Origin: UBA11524 sp963590165
GTDB lineage: Bacteria; Bacillota; Clostridia; Christensenellales; Aristaeellaceae
Assembly: GCA_963590165.1 (NCBI GenBank)
Contig: CAVANO010000015.1
Coordinates: 1 to 64,000 of the forward strand
DNA: 64,000 bases
Direction of reading: 5' to 3'
Below are positions 34,549 to 42,991 of the stretch, piece by piece. Under the pieces are notes generated by a model. That model searched no databases. It saw nothing but the letters and a program-made list of their open reading frames with translations, and was not told the origin of the DNA. Within the stretch, counting starts at the first letter, position 1. Each line of letters begins with the position of its first letter. A program made the translations under genes and the position numbers.

Positions 34549-35574
34549 TTATTTCTGGTCGGTGTAGCCGTTTTCCCACGGCTTCAGCGGACGATTGGTG
34601 TCCTGCGTGTCGTCGTCACCATCGTCCTCATCATCGTCGTCATCCTCTTTGGCGAGGCCGCGGTTGACCTCGGCGCCCTCGATGCGCGAGTTGATGTACT
34701 TGTCAAACACCGCATTCGTGTAGCTCGCTGTAATAAAGCGGCTGAATGCGAAACCGAAAATCAGATAGTACGCAATCAGCAACAGCATCACCCACGGCTG
34801 ATACGTCAGGAAGAAAATGAGCGTGAAGAGAACCACCGGCACACAATGCAGCAGGCGGATGCCCACGCTGCCCGGCAGACGCCCGATGGCGAGAATCATG
34901 CTGTTGCGCAGCACAGTACGGAAATTCATCTTATAGGTGATGAGCATCGGGTACGTGTAGCTGACCGCCAGCGACCAGAGAATGCCCAGCATGAGAATCA
35001 GAATCTGCGGGAACACCCACAGGACATTGTCCGCCGACATGCTGCCGTAGAATCGCCAGCAGATGTACACGAAAAACGGCACGCAACCGGTAATCGCGCT
35101 GATGCCGAGTGCCTGCTTCCAGTTCGCTTTGATGGCATCCTTGTAATCCGACCACGCAAAGGCATGCTCGTCACGCGCCCAGTTGCGCGTCACGTAGCTC
35201 AGTCCTGCCGTGAACGGACCCGTCAGCGCGATACACGGAATCAGGAACAGCAGCGTCATGAAAATCACATCATTGCACGTCTGAAACGCGGTCGCCAGCA
35301 CCGTCTGGTCAATCGTCTCGATGACTTCGCCGGCCTCATCCACCTCCACAGAGTTGATCAGCGTCGTCATGACCGACAGGATGCCCAGAATCAGCACAAT
35401 CATCGCCGGCAGCCATGCCAGCACATACGTCAGGTTCAGCCGGCACAGTCCGCTCAGGCGCGTCTTGAGCATCTCAAGAAACAGTTGCCAGCGCGTTTTC
35501 GGCAGATCATCCGGCGTATAGTCGCCCTTGCCGCTCTTGCCGTAATAGTAGGAATTCATCAGTTTGTTGAACAT
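34549..35574 (-). CDS. YesL-like (DUF624-type) membrane protein
   Basis: A 341-residue protein with six predicted spans. The N-terminal soluble part, the span pair around AMIVLILGILSVMTTL and LLFLIPCIALTGPFTAGLSYVTRNW, followed by YPMLITYKMNF, fits the DUF624/YesL family (often linked to sugar transport), though with a larger size than the usual 200-220. The C-terminus is a strongly acidic cytoplasmic tail (EDDDDDEDDGDDD). Its own promoter lies upstream; function unknown. Confidence 0.65.
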   Translation of the reverse strand: MFNKLMNSYYYGKSGKGDYTPDDLPKTRWQLFLEMLKTRLSGLCRLNLTYVLAWLPAMIVLILGILSVMTTLINSVEVDEAGEVIETIDQTVLATAFQTCNDVIFMTLLFLIPCIALTGPFTAGLSYVTRNWARDEHAFAWSDYKDAIKANWKQALGISAITGCVPFFVYICWRFYGSMSADNVLWVFPQILILMLGILWSLAVSYTYPMLITYKMNFRTVLRNSMILAIGRLPGSVGIRLLHCVPVVLFTLIFFLTYQPWVMLLLIAYYLIFGFAFSRFITASYTNAVFDKYINSRIEGAEVNRGLAKEDDDDDEDDGDDDTQDTNRPLKPWENGYTDQK

Positions 35575-35638
35575 TCCTTCGTCCTCCTTCGGGATAGATC
35601 GTACCTGCCGCCTCCTTGCAGGAACGATAAGTCAGTTT

Positions 35639-35666
35639 ATTATAACATATCCGGCGGAAAAAGCAA
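35639..35666 (-). promoter_or_regulatory. Predicted promoter of the YesL-like gene
   Basis: On the minus strand TTGCTT (35661-35666), a 16-base spacer and TATAAT (35639-35644), 65 bases before the start codon. Confidence 0.6.
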
Positions 35667-35777
35667 AGACAAACGAAGTGTTCTTTGCAAAATGTTCATC
35701 ACATCAACATGCGGAACCTGCATGAAATATCGCTCAGCTCAATCGCGCAGCCGAGTGACGGAAGACCGCATCATAAG

Positions 35778-35818
35778 CCAAAACCCCGACCGGCATGCGT
35801 TTTCTGCCGATCGGGGTG
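35778..35818 (-). terminator. Intrinsic terminator of the secreted beta-repeat protein gene
   Basis: On the minus strand CCCCGATCGGCA pairs with TGCCGGTCGGGG (12 bp with one wobble), followed by TTTTGG. Confidence 0.8.
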
Positions 35819-35835
35819 CATATTGGCTGATGCGC

Positions 35836-37641
35836 TTACTCGCGCCGTTTCTTGCTTCTGCCGTAAACCTGCGTGCTGTCCGCCTGAGCGTCCTGCATGT
35901 CATCCATGTCGTCCGCCGTCAGAATATCCTGCGCGGCACCGGACTGTTCGCTGCTTTCTGCCGTATCGTCGGACGTGCTGACGGGCTGCTGCGCCTCGTC
36001 CTTTGCCTCTTCCTCGCTGATCAGCACGCGGTCATCATCCGAAACATTCTGCGTGTAATCACGGCGCATGTTCAGCTCGTACTGCTCCTGCCCGTCCTTG
36101 GGGCGGTTCACGAAGCGGCCGACCAGGCTGACAATCAGCAATACCGCCGCAATAATCGCCAGCGCACCGAAGACGTAATACAGGATGGTCAGTGCGTTCT
36201 GCGCCTGCGTGACGACAGCAGGGAGATTGTCCTGCGTGGGCAGTTCCTCCTGCGTAAACATCTTCGGCGTTGCTACCGGCACCGCAGTCGGCACTTCGGT
36301 CGGTGCAGCCTGCGAAATGCGAATGGTCTCGCCCTCGAACGTCACGGTTTCGCCGATATCGTTCTTGTAGGCGGCATCAAAGCGGAACTGACCCGTCATC
36401 TGCACCTCGATGTCGCGCTTGATGGTGACAGACTTGCCAGCCGCAAGCGTGCCGATGCTTGCCACCGTTGTCCCGGCGGATACCACCGTCACATCCTTCG
36501 CGTCAACCGCGCCGTTGTTCGTAACGGTCGAGGTGATGCTCAGCACTGACGGCAGCGTATAGACCACATCGCTGGTGATTTCCGTTTCAATCGTCAAGGA
36601 CGGCGCATTCGTCGGATCCATCGCGATAACATTGATGCGCCCGGTCGCGGTTTCAATGTCTGCCGTGCCTTCCTTACCGCTGATCGTAAACTGGTAATCC
36701 GCCGTCTTTGCCACATTAATGGTCGTCTTTTCCGTCACGGTTTTGCCTGCATCAACAGACAGATCGGTGAAAAGCGTGCCGAGAGCATCGTCCGTCACGG
36801 TCAGACCGGTCATGTTCTTCTTGCCGGTATTCTTGAGCGTCAGCGTCAGTGTGACCGTGTCACCGATATAGCCGCCGGTTTTGTCTGCGGTAAGCGTCGC
36901 GGTCAGGTTGCACTTGCCGTACTTGATGGTCGCGTTCTCGACCTTCGTCGTATAGCTCTTGGTACCGGCAGTGTAAGTGATGGTCGCGTTGCTCGTCAGG
37001 TTCTTCGTGCCCATCTTCACCGTGAACACATACGTCGCCTTCGCACCTGCGGCAATCGTGCCGACAGAAGCCGTTTTCGAGGAGACAGCAGAGCTTTCCT
37101 TAATCTGCACGCCGGTAATGTCAACCGTGCCGACGTTGCTGATTTCATAAATCACGCTGACTTCCTGATTCTTGCGTGCGGTGGCAGGCTTAATGGTGCG
37201 CGTCACCTCCACCTCAGGCTCTGCCGCAACGAGCGTCAGGCGCTTAGCGAACGATGAGCGCGCATTGGACACAATGCCGTTTTCGTCCGTCACGGGATAA
37301 CGCACACGGAAGGTAATTCGTCCTGCATCCAATTCCGCCTGCGTCACTGCCCACGTGCCCGTCCACGTTGCGCTTGCCCCCGCGTCAAGCAGAGGCGTGC
37401 CGAATTCGTCAATCAGCTGCCCGTTCGGATCCTCCAGCGAAACAGGGCTGGTGAATGCCGTATCCGTCACGTTCGTCACGCGCACCGTGACCGTAATTTC
37501 CTCCGGTCCGGTCAGCTGCGACTTGGACAGGTCGATTTCCACCTTAATCGGCAGGGTGGACGTGCTCTCCGCGCCTGCTGTCTGGCACATGCCCAGCAGC
37601 ATCAGCAACAGAACAAATACCGAAATCACACGCTGCTTCAT
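35836..37641 (-). CDS. Secreted, membrane-anchored protein with CARDB/DUF11-like repeats
   Basis: A 601-residue envelope protein. A signal peptide (MKQRVISVFVLLLMLLGMCQTAGAE) is followed by four or five Ig-like beta-sandwich domains with recurring words: TVTVRVTNVTDTAF, VSVIYEISNVGTVDITGVQI, VTLTLTLKNTGKKNMTGLTV and LSITSTVTNNGAVDAKDVTV, the CARDB / DUF11 pattern of surface stalks. A membrane span (ALTILYYVFGALAIIAAVLLIVSLV) and an acidic, disordered cytoplasmic tail of about 95 residues close it. The GTG at 37668 gives a longer frame, but AAAGG sits 6 bases before the ATG at 37641, where the signal peptide begins. Probably a cell-surface adhesin or scaffold. Confidence 0.78.
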   Translation of the reverse strand: MKQRVISVFVLLLMLLGMCQTAGAESTSTLPIKVEIDLSKSQLTGPEEITVTVRVTNVTDTAFTSPVSLEDPNGQLIDEFGTPLLDAGASATWTGTWAVTQAELDAGRITFRVRYPVTDENGIVSNARSSFAKRLTLVAAEPEVEVTRTIKPATARKNQEVSVIYEISNVGTVDITGVQIKESSAVSSKTASVGTIAAGAKATYVFTVKMGTKNLTSNATITYTAGTKSYTTKVENATIKYGKCNLTATLTADKTGGYIGDTVTLTLTLKNTGKKNMTGLTVTDDALGTLFTDLSVDAGKTVTEKTTINVAKTADYQFTISGKEGTADIETATGRINVIAMDPTNAPSLTIETEITSDVVYTLPSVLSITSTVTNNGAVDAKDVTVVSAGTTVASIGTLAAGKSVTIKRDIEVQMTGQFRFDAAYKNDIGETVTFEGETIRISQAAPTEVPTAVPVATPKMFTQEELPTQDNLPAVVTQAQNALTILYYVFGALAIIAAVLLIVSLVGRFVNRPKDGQEQYELNMRRDYTQNVSDDDRVLISEEEAKDEAQQPVSTSDDTAESSEQSGAAQDILTADDMDDMQDAQADSTQVYGRSKKRRE

Positions 37642-37760
37642 ACTCATCCTTTTTTTCGGGCGGCACACGACCGTCCATCCCCCTTCCGCCGGCTGACAAC
37701 GCAGCGGGCAGAATTCATGCCTGTCCGCTCCAGTCAGAACGGATACACATATTCAGTCTT

Positions 37761-37790
37761 ATTTTACTCGGTAACAGGGCTTTCTGTCAA
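37761..37790 (-). promoter_or_regulatory. Predicted promoter of the CARDB-like gene
   Basis: On the minus strand TTGACA (37785-37790), an 18-base spacer and TAAAAT (37761-37766). Confidence 0.7.
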
Positions 37791-37893
37791 GGTACAAGGC
37801 GCCCTTAAATGTAAATTGTTCCTCGCAAATGTGACCGTGCGGACTTTTTACCGTTTTTTCTGCGTTCTATTTCACGTTTTTTGTTCTTCGACC

Positions 37894-37922
37894 TTGAAAA
37901 ATCGCTTTAACAACGATATAAT
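37894..37922 (+). promoter_or_regulatory. Predicted sigma-A promoter of the phosphoglucomutase gene
   Basis: TTGAAA (37894-37899), a 17-base spacer and a perfect TATAAT (37917-37922). Transcription would start near 37929, which rules out the in-frame ATG at 37929 as a normal start. Confidence 0.8.
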
Positions 37923-38006
37923 GTTTTTATGGAATTACTAAAGGAGCATGCCGCTCCCCTGCGGCCTCTGTGTCCGATTCACAAGTTAAGAGGAGGTACT
38001 TTTCGT

Positions 38007-39725
38007 ATGGATGTCCGGACTGCTTATGAACAATGGCTGCATGATTTCGCGTCCGATGCTGATACCGTCGCCGACCTGAAATCCATCGCCGATCATCCCG
38101 CTGAAATCGAAGACCGTTTCTATACCGAGCTGTCCTTCGGCACGGCAGGCATGCGCGGCGTGCTCGGTGCGGGCACGAACCGCATGAACCGCTACAATGT
38201 CCGCCGCGCGACAAAGGGTCTCGCGCTCTATCTGCTTCAGAAGCCTGAAGAAGCCAAGCGTGGTGTTGTCATCGCGTATGACAGCCGCCGCTTCTCCAGC
38301 GAATTCGCCCGCGAAACCGCGCTCGTGCTCGCGCAGGAGGGTGTCCCGGCTTTCCTGTTCGATGCGCTCCGCCCCGTCCCGATTCTGTCCTATGCGGTTC
38401 GCCATCTCCATGCCATTGCCGGCATCGTCATCACCGCAAGCCACAATCCGCCGCAGTATAACGGCTATAAGGTCTACGGCGAGGACGGTGCGCAGGTCGG
38501 TCCTGAAACGGCTGACGGCATCACCGCGTATATCCGCTCCACCCCTTACACCGCCTGCACGCTGATGGATGAAGACGAAGCAAAAGCAAAGGGACTGCTC
38601 AAAATCATCGGCAACAAGGAAGTCGATGATGACTACATCGCGCAGGTCAAGACGCTCTGCATCCAACCCGAGCTGCTCGCAAAGGAAGGCAGCACACTGT
38701 CCATCGTCTACACGCCCATTCACGGCTCCGGCAATGTGCCTGTCCGCCGCATCCTGCACGAGGTCGGCATCAGCAACGTCTCCGTCGTGAAGGAGCAGGA
38801 GCTGCCCGACCCGAATTTCTCCACCGTTAAGGTGCCGAACCCCGAAGATCCCGGCGCGTTTGTACTTGCCATCAAGCTGGCGGATCAGGTCGGCGCGAAG
38901 GTCATTTTTGCCACCGACCCTGACTGCGACCGTCTTGGCGTTGCCGTCAAGACCGGTTCCGGCGAATGGCAGCTGCTCACCGGCAACCAGATTGGCTGTG
39001 TGCTGCTGCATTACATCCTGTCCACCAAGAAGGCACAGGGCACGCTGCCGGCTAACGGTGCCGCGGTCAAGTCCATCGTGTCCACCTCGCTGGCAAACAA
39101 AATTGCCGCGTCTTTCGGTGTCGAGATGTTCGAAACGCTGACCGGCTTCAAGTTCATCGGTGAAAAGATTCAGCAGTTCCAGGACACCGGCTCCAACACA
39201 TTCCTCTTCGGCTTCGAGGAGAGCTACGGCTTCCTGTCCAGCACGTTTGTACGCGACAAGGACGGCGTCAATGCTTCCCTGCTGATTGCCGAAGTCGCCT
39301 GTGCCTGCGCTGCCAAGGGCATCACGCTCTACGATTACGTCCAGTCCATCTTCAGCGAATACGGCTACTATGTGGAGAAGGTCGTCAGCAAGACGCTTCC
39401 TGGCAAGGATGGTCTGACCCGCATGAAGGAAATCATGAAGGATCTGCGCGACAATCCGCCGACGGCGCTGTGCGGTCTGAAGGTGACGGCTGTCCGCGAC
39501 TACCTGAAGGGCACACGCATCGCAGACGGCAAGACGACCCCGACCGGTCTGCCGGCCTCCGATGTGCTTTACTTCGAGCTGGAAAAGGGCAACTGGGTCT
39601 GCGTGCGTCCGTCCGGCACCGAACCGAAAATCAAGCTCTATGTCAACACCAATGCCGACACGAAGGATGCCGCAGAGAAGCTCAATGCTGACCTGCGCAC
39701 CGCCTCCGAAGCATTGCTGGCATAA
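38007..39725 (+). CDS. pgcA: Phosphoglucomutase / phosphomannomutase (alpha-D-phosphohexomutase)
   Basis: A 572-residue enzyme that interconverts hexose 1- and 6-phosphates. The phosphoserine is Ser145 in ITASHNPPQYNGYK; the Mg-binding loop is DPDCDRLG; the sugar-binding loop GFEESYGFL and the phosphate-binding VRPSGTEPKIKLY are all intact. The length suits the longer PgcA type rather than the 450-residue GlmM. Start: AGGAGG 10 bases before the ATG at 38007; the open frame extends back to 37929 at the transcription start. It may feed mannose or glucose phosphates from the mannan locus into metabolism. Confidence 0.94.
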   Translation: MDVRTAYEQWLHDFASDADTVADLKSIADHPAEIEDRFYTELSFGTAGMRGVLGAGTNRMNRYNVRRATKGLALYLLQKPEEAKRGVVIAYDSRRFSSEFARETALVLAQEGVPAFLFDALRPVPILSYAVRHLHAIAGIVITASHNPPQYNGYKVYGEDGAQVGPETADGITAYIRSTPYTACTLMDEDEAKAKGLLKIIGNKEVDDDYIAQVKTLCIQPELLAKEGSTLSIVYTPIHGSGNVPVRRILHEVGISNVSVVKEQELPDPNFSTVKVPNPEDPGAFVLAIKLADQVGAKVIFATDPDCDRLGVAVKTGSGEWQLLTGNQIGCVLLHYILSTKKAQGTLPANGAAVKSIVSTSLANKIAASFGVEMFETLTGFKFIGEKIQQFQDTGSNTFLFGFEESYGFLSSTFVRDKDGVNASLLIAEVACACAAKGITLYDYVQSIFSEYGYYVEKVVSKTLPGKDGLTRMKEIMKDLRDNPPTALCGLKVTAVRDYLKGTRIADGKTTPTGLPASDVLYFELEKGNWVCVRPSGTEPKIKLYVNTNADTKDAAEKLNADLRTASEALLA

Positions 39726-39738
39726 GCTCGTATATTCC

Positions 39739-39781
39739 AACGGCACAGCGCCCGTCCTGCATGGGAACTGTGCCGTTTTTC
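39739..39781 (+). terminator. Intrinsic terminator of the phosphoglucomutase gene
   Basis: AACGGCACAG / CTGTGCCGTT (10 bp) with a 19-base loop and TTTC after it. Confidence 0.85.
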
Positions 39782-39803
39782 TGTAAACCACCCGTTTGTG
39801 TGG

Positions 39804-39827
39804 GGCTTTCCGGTCGTCATTGCGTTA
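39804..39827 (+). repeat. Degenerate copy of the GGGGCTTTCCGGTCG repeat
   Basis: GGGGCTTTCCGGTCGTCATTGCG lies in the gap after the phosphoglucomutase terminator. It carries the left half of the family core but no complete stem. Confidence 0.5.
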
Positions 39828-39939
39828 TACTGGATGTATGGCATGAAAAAGGAGCGCAATGCCGCCACCCACATCATCCGCCGCGCCATCGACACGGACC
39901 CGGACAGCATCTGCTTTGCGGCCGCCGGCGGCGCGTTCT

Positions 39940-40025
39940 CCAGTCCCAACTCGGGATGCTGAGCGTCAGCTTGTAATCGCTGCCGTCAAAGCTCGGTAAA
40001 TATTCTTCTTCATATTGCAGCCTCC
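39940..40025 (-). pseudogene. Possible gene remnant (minus strand)
   Basis: An open stretch of about 28 codons reads YEEEYLPSFDGSDYKLTL then SIPSWDW, which has protein-like composition, but it lacks a start and runs out of the frame at both ends. A 39-codon frame on the other strand (39843-39962, MKKERNAATHIIRRAIDT...) overlaps it. I cannot assign either. The 39782-40075 gap otherwise shows nothing. Confidence 0.3.
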
Positions 40026-40075
40026 CCGATTGTCTGCCGAAGCGCTATTCCCCCATTAATTGATTTTATCATGCA

Positions 40076-40131
40076 AAAACAAAATCCGCCCCACACAAAA
40101 ATAGTTTTTGTGCCGGACGGATTTTATTGAG
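40076..40131 (-). terminator. Intrinsic terminator of the small lipoprotein gene
   Basis: A long, near-perfect stem: AAAATCCG...CACAAAAA pairs with TTTTTGTG...CGGATTTT (minus strand), with a three-base loop and T-rich sequence after it. Confidence 0.8.
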
Positions 40132-40141
40132 CTGTTTTCCT

Positions 40142-40459
40142 TTACTGCTTTATGAATCTCATGCCGTTAATGTAGATGGAGTCGCCGGATTTCGAGAACG
40201 ACTGCCGCCACGTGGTTTCAACGCCGAGGAGCGTATACGTGATGGCAATTTCGTCGTCCTCGATGACATACGTGCCGGTTGCATTGATGCCGAATGCGGA
40301 GATCGTGACGAGGTCGTCCTTGAAGGTGAACGACTGCGAAACGAGGTCAAGTGACGTGTACGTGCCGCTGAGCCTTTCGCTGCAGGATGTCAGCATCACC
40401 GTCAGCAGTGCCATCAGCAGACACAGGCATACCGTGCGTACAGTTACCGTCTTTTTCAT
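40142..40459 (-). CDS. Small lipoprotein
   Basis: A 105-residue lipoprotein of unknown function. The signal peptide ends in the lipobox LTSC, with Cys at residue 26. The mature part (SERLSGTYTSLDLVSQSF, DDLVTISAFGINATGTYVI, DEIAITYTLLG) forms a short beta-strand pattern like the DUF5640-type lipoprotein domains that I recall from Clostridia. An ATG preceded by AAGGAAG and AAAGGG is used. Confidence 0.75.
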   Translation of the reverse strand: MKKTVTVRTVCLCLLMALLTVMLTSCSERLSGTYTSLDLVSQSFTFKDDLVTISAFGINATGTYVIEDDEIAITYTLLGVETTWRQSFSKSGDSIYINGMRFIKQ

Positions 40460-40480
40460 TTCCCTTTTTCTTCCTTTCCA

Positions 40481-40594
40481 TCAGAAAATGCTGTGCTTTG
40501 TCCGGAGTTTCTGCGGCGCCTCGCGCATCTGCACATTGGGGTCAATCGTCAGGAAGATTTTCTCCACCGCGGTCTGCAGCTTGTTCATGTTCAT
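40481..40594 (-). CDS. Possible 37-residue ORF, coupled to an upstream frame
   Basis: A short frame MNMNKLQTAVEKIFLTIDPN... that ends 22 bases before the lipoprotein start. Its ATG overlaps the stop of an upstream open frame by 4 bases (ATGA). The residue composition is protein-like, but no family is recognised and there is no ribosome binding site of its own. It could be the end of a broken gene. Confidence 0.3.
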   Translation of the reverse strand: MNMNKLQTAVEKIFLTIDPNVQMREAPQKLRTKHSIF

Positions 40595-40752
40595 CGCATC
40601 CTGCGGCTAACGATTTTGCCTTCACTGACCATCTTATTGTGTGCCTGACTGGCCAAGCAGCACGCCAGAATCACAATTGCCGCTACTGCAAGAAGCAGAC
40701 AGATGGCGCAAATGGGATATTCAGCAACGCTGCCGAATTGTGCAGTATTGCC
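40591..40752 (-). pseudogene. Open frame with one membrane span and no start codon (gene remnant)
   Basis: A 53-codon frame immediately after ppx contains one likely membrane segment (CLLLAVAAIVILACCLA) followed by a short basic tail. A stop codon comes just before it and no ATG, GTG or TTG start is present, so it looks like the 3' end of a gene truncated by deletion next to ppx. Confidence 0.35.
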
Positions 40753-40757
40753 TTAGC

Positions 40758-41654
40758 TTACATCAGATATTTCCGCTTGAAATAGCCGTCCAGATTGCCG
40801 TACTCGCTGACCGTGATTTCATCAATGCCGAAGCGGCGCATCACGGCGCGAAGGATGCAGATGCCATGGACGACAATATCCGCACGGTTCGGCTGAAGAC
40901 CGGGCAGCTTCCTCCGCTCCTCAAGCGACATGTCCGCAAGCGACCGTTCCAGCCGCACGATGTCCGCCGCCTTGAGCACCGTTCCGTGCATATATGTCCT
41001 GTCCGACCAGTAAATCCCCTTCACCATCGCCGCAAGCGTCGTGAAGGTGCCGCCGGTTCCGCGCCAGTTAGACGGCATCGTCAGCGCCGGAAAATCGAGC
41101 AGCTTATCCGCGAGAATATCCGAAGCGACCTGTTCAACCGCATCGAGATCGCTGTGGTCGCGAATCGGCAGCTGACAGAACAATCGCACCGCACCCATCT
41201 GACAGGAGAAAGCACAGCGGATACTCATGCCCTGCCCGACGATGATTTCCGTTGAGCCGCCGCCGATGTCGATGACACCGGAATCGCCGCCGTCCGTCGC
41301 CCCGAAGAAGGACAGTGCCGCTTCCTCATTGCCGGAGCAGATTTCCAGCTCAAGCCCCGTTTCCTGCCTGAGCAGATCGGCAAACTCCTGCCGATTCGCC
41401 GCGTCCCGCGTGGCGCTCGTCGCAAACAAATCGATGTGCTCAGCATTTTGCCCTTTAGCAGATTCCGCCATCCGTCGGACAGCATCGCATGAAACGAGCA
41501 TCGCCTCGGCGGAAAGGCGCTTCTGTTCATCAAGGCCGGCGAAGAGGCGCGTGCCTGCACGTTCGCGGCTGATGCGGTTCATGTCCTGACCGTTTGTTTC
41601 GGCAACGAGCATTCTGACTGAGTTGGATCCAATGCCGATGACTGCTGCTCTCAT
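40758..41654 (-). CDS. ppx: Ppx/GppA-family exopolyphosphatase
   Basis: A 298-residue phosphatase of the actin-like ATPase fold. The two phosphate loops are IGIGSNSVRMLVAE at the N-terminus and VIDIGGGSTEIIVG near residue 130, and GTGGTFTTLAAM gives the third family motif. It lacks the C-terminal HD-like domain of the long GppA/Ppx, matching the short Firmicute form that cleaves polyphosphate or pppGpp. The gene is 65 bases after the DivIC-like gene, behind a terminator. Confidence 0.93.
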   Translation of the reverse strand: MRAAVIGIGSNSVRMLVAETNGQDMNRISRERAGTRLFAGLDEQKRLSAEAMLVSCDAVRRMAESAKGQNAEHIDLFATSATRDAANRQEFADLLRQETGLELEICSGNEEAALSFFGATDGGDSGVIDIGGGSTEIIVGQGMSIRCAFSCQMGAVRLFCQLPIRDHSDLDAVEQVASDILADKLLDFPALTMPSNWRGTGGTFTTLAAMVKGIYWSDRTYMHGTVLKAADIVRLERSLADMSLEERRKLPGLQPNRADIVVHGICILRAVMRRFGIDEITVSEYGNLDGYFKRKYLM

Positions 41655-41680
41655 GGTTTTGTCTCCTCTTCATCATTGCG

Positions 41681-41717
41681 AAAAAGGAAAAAGGGTCCTG
41701 CAAAGCGCAGAGACCCC
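41681..41717 (-). terminator. Intrinsic terminator between the DivIC-like gene and ppx
   Basis: On the minus strand GGGTCTCTGC pairs with GCAGGACCC (one bulge), loop of five, then TTTTTCC. It lies just before the ppx ribosome binding site and probably reduces read-through. Confidence 0.7.
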
Positions 41718-41719
41718 CC

Positions 41720-42061
41720 TTATTCTCTGAATTCCTCCAGCAGGGCATTCCATTCGGACTCTGTGTAGCCTTTCAGCACGTCGATGCTGGCAAAATGAAA
41801 CTGAATTTCGCCGTCGCGCACGTATCCAAGCTCGCTTCGCGCCGCTTCCTCCACATACGTATCCGTCGACACATACTTCAGTTCGCTCTGCAGCTCCTTG
41901 TTCTCCTGATCCAGCGATGCATACGTCGCCTGCAGCTGCTCTGAGCGTGTCTGCAGCGATGCCAGCTGCTGCTTTGCCTGCGACATCACGATATAGAAGA
42001 TTATGCCGAGCGCGAGAAACAGAATCACAACAGAACGCCAGCGGACAGACCTGTGCTGCAC
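41720..42061 (-). CDS. Septum formation initiator family protein (DivIC/FtsB-like)
   Basis: A 113-residue single-pass protein: a membrane span (VVILFLALGIIFYIVM), a coiled coil (QQLASLQTRSEQLQATYASLDQENKELQ) and the conserved TYVEEAARSELGYVRDGEI that defines the FtsB/DivIC family. It should act in the divisome. The start is a GTG with AGGGGAG upstream. It lies between a gene of unknown function and ppx, as DivIC often lies near ppx and ftsH in Firmicutes. Confidence 0.93.
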   Translation of the reverse strand: MQHRSVRWRSVVILFLALGIIFYIVMSQAKQQLASLQTRSEQLQATYASLDQENKELQSELKYVSTDTYVEEAARSELGYVRDGEIQFHFASIDVLKGYTESEWNALLEEFRE

Positions 42062-42152
42062 GGCATATCTCCCCTTTCATGATGATAACTTTACATATTC
42101 TTGATTTATCCCCGGATTCCTTCCTTGTTTTGAAAGAATTTAAGGGAACACC

Positions 42153-42971
42153 TTATGCATTTTCTTCCTTCTGCCATTCTGCCAGGATGCTTTCCAGATT
42201 TGCCAGCCACAGATGATTGTGCACTGCGTCCCACAGCACGGTTTCCGCAACCTGACATTGCACGACAAACAATCCCTGATAGTCATGCTTCGCGGCGCAT
42301 TCGTCCATCAGCAGACGCAGCTGTTCGGGCTGCTTGGTGTGTGCATCGATATCGTGCAGGTGGTCAATACACGCCTGCAGCAGTTCCGGCACGGTCATGT
42401 CGAAATCATTCTTCTTCATGATTTCCGCCAGTTTCCGCAAATGCTGTACCGCTTCCTCCGGCGGATTGCCGATTTCGTACTGCTCCATCAGCCAGAGCCA
42501 GATTTCCGCCATGTGCGACCATTCATCCATGACCTGACCGCCGGTGAACACCGTCATGCCCTTGTCCGCGCCGAAATCTTCGCACGCGTGAATCGCCAGC
42601 ATCGGCACGCGCCGCGAATGCTCATGCAGGTACAGCCAGTCCTCGCTCTGGAACGGCGTTTCGCTGTCGTAATGGAAGCACGCCGTCCAAAGTCCGCTGG
42701 GCTGCAGCGCGATTTGCAACCGGCACGTCTGGTTGATTGCGTCGCCGTAGGTGTACCGTGCGACCATGCCGTAATAGAACTCGCTCTCCGCGCCGCCCAG
42801 CTCCTCCGCATGCTGATGCACCTGCTCCAGCAACTCCGGCAGGGAGTACGGCGGGCGATCCTCCGGCATTTCAAGCCAGTCGCAGTTCGCCAGCATGGTT
42901 CGGCAGATGGCAAGCATGTCCTCCTCGCTGCCGATGGCAGCCACGCGTGCCCGATGCAATTCCTTCTTCAT
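42153..42971 (-). CDS. Uncharacterised soluble protein after polC
   Basis: A 272-residue acidic protein, rich in Trp, His and Tyr, with no signal peptide or membrane span. I recognise no domain. It starts 20 bases after the polC stop codon with AGGAGG, so it is probably co-transcribed with polC. The sequence carries HYDSETPFQSEDWLYL and WLWLMEQYEIG, but no motif that suggests catalysis. Confidence 0.65.
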   Translation of the reverse strand: MKKELHRARVAAIGSEEDMLAICRTMLANCDWLEMPEDRPPYSLPELLEQVHQHAEELGGAESEFYYGMVARYTYGDAINQTCRLQIALQPSGLWTACFHYDSETPFQSEDWLYLHEHSRRVPMLAIHACEDFGADKGMTVFTGGQVMDEWSHMAEIWLWLMEQYEIGNPPEEAVQHLRKLAEIMKKNDFDMTVPELLQACIDHLHDIDAHTKQPEQLRLLMDECAAKHDYQGLFVVQCQVAETVLWDAVHNHLWLANLESILAEWQKEENA

Positions 42972-42991
42972 TTGTTTCTCCTCCTGTTATC

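Noticed and set aside
37929..38006. 26-residue N-terminal extension of phosphoglucomutase
   Set aside because: The ATG at 37929 coincides with the predicted transcription start, while AGGAGG precedes 38007.
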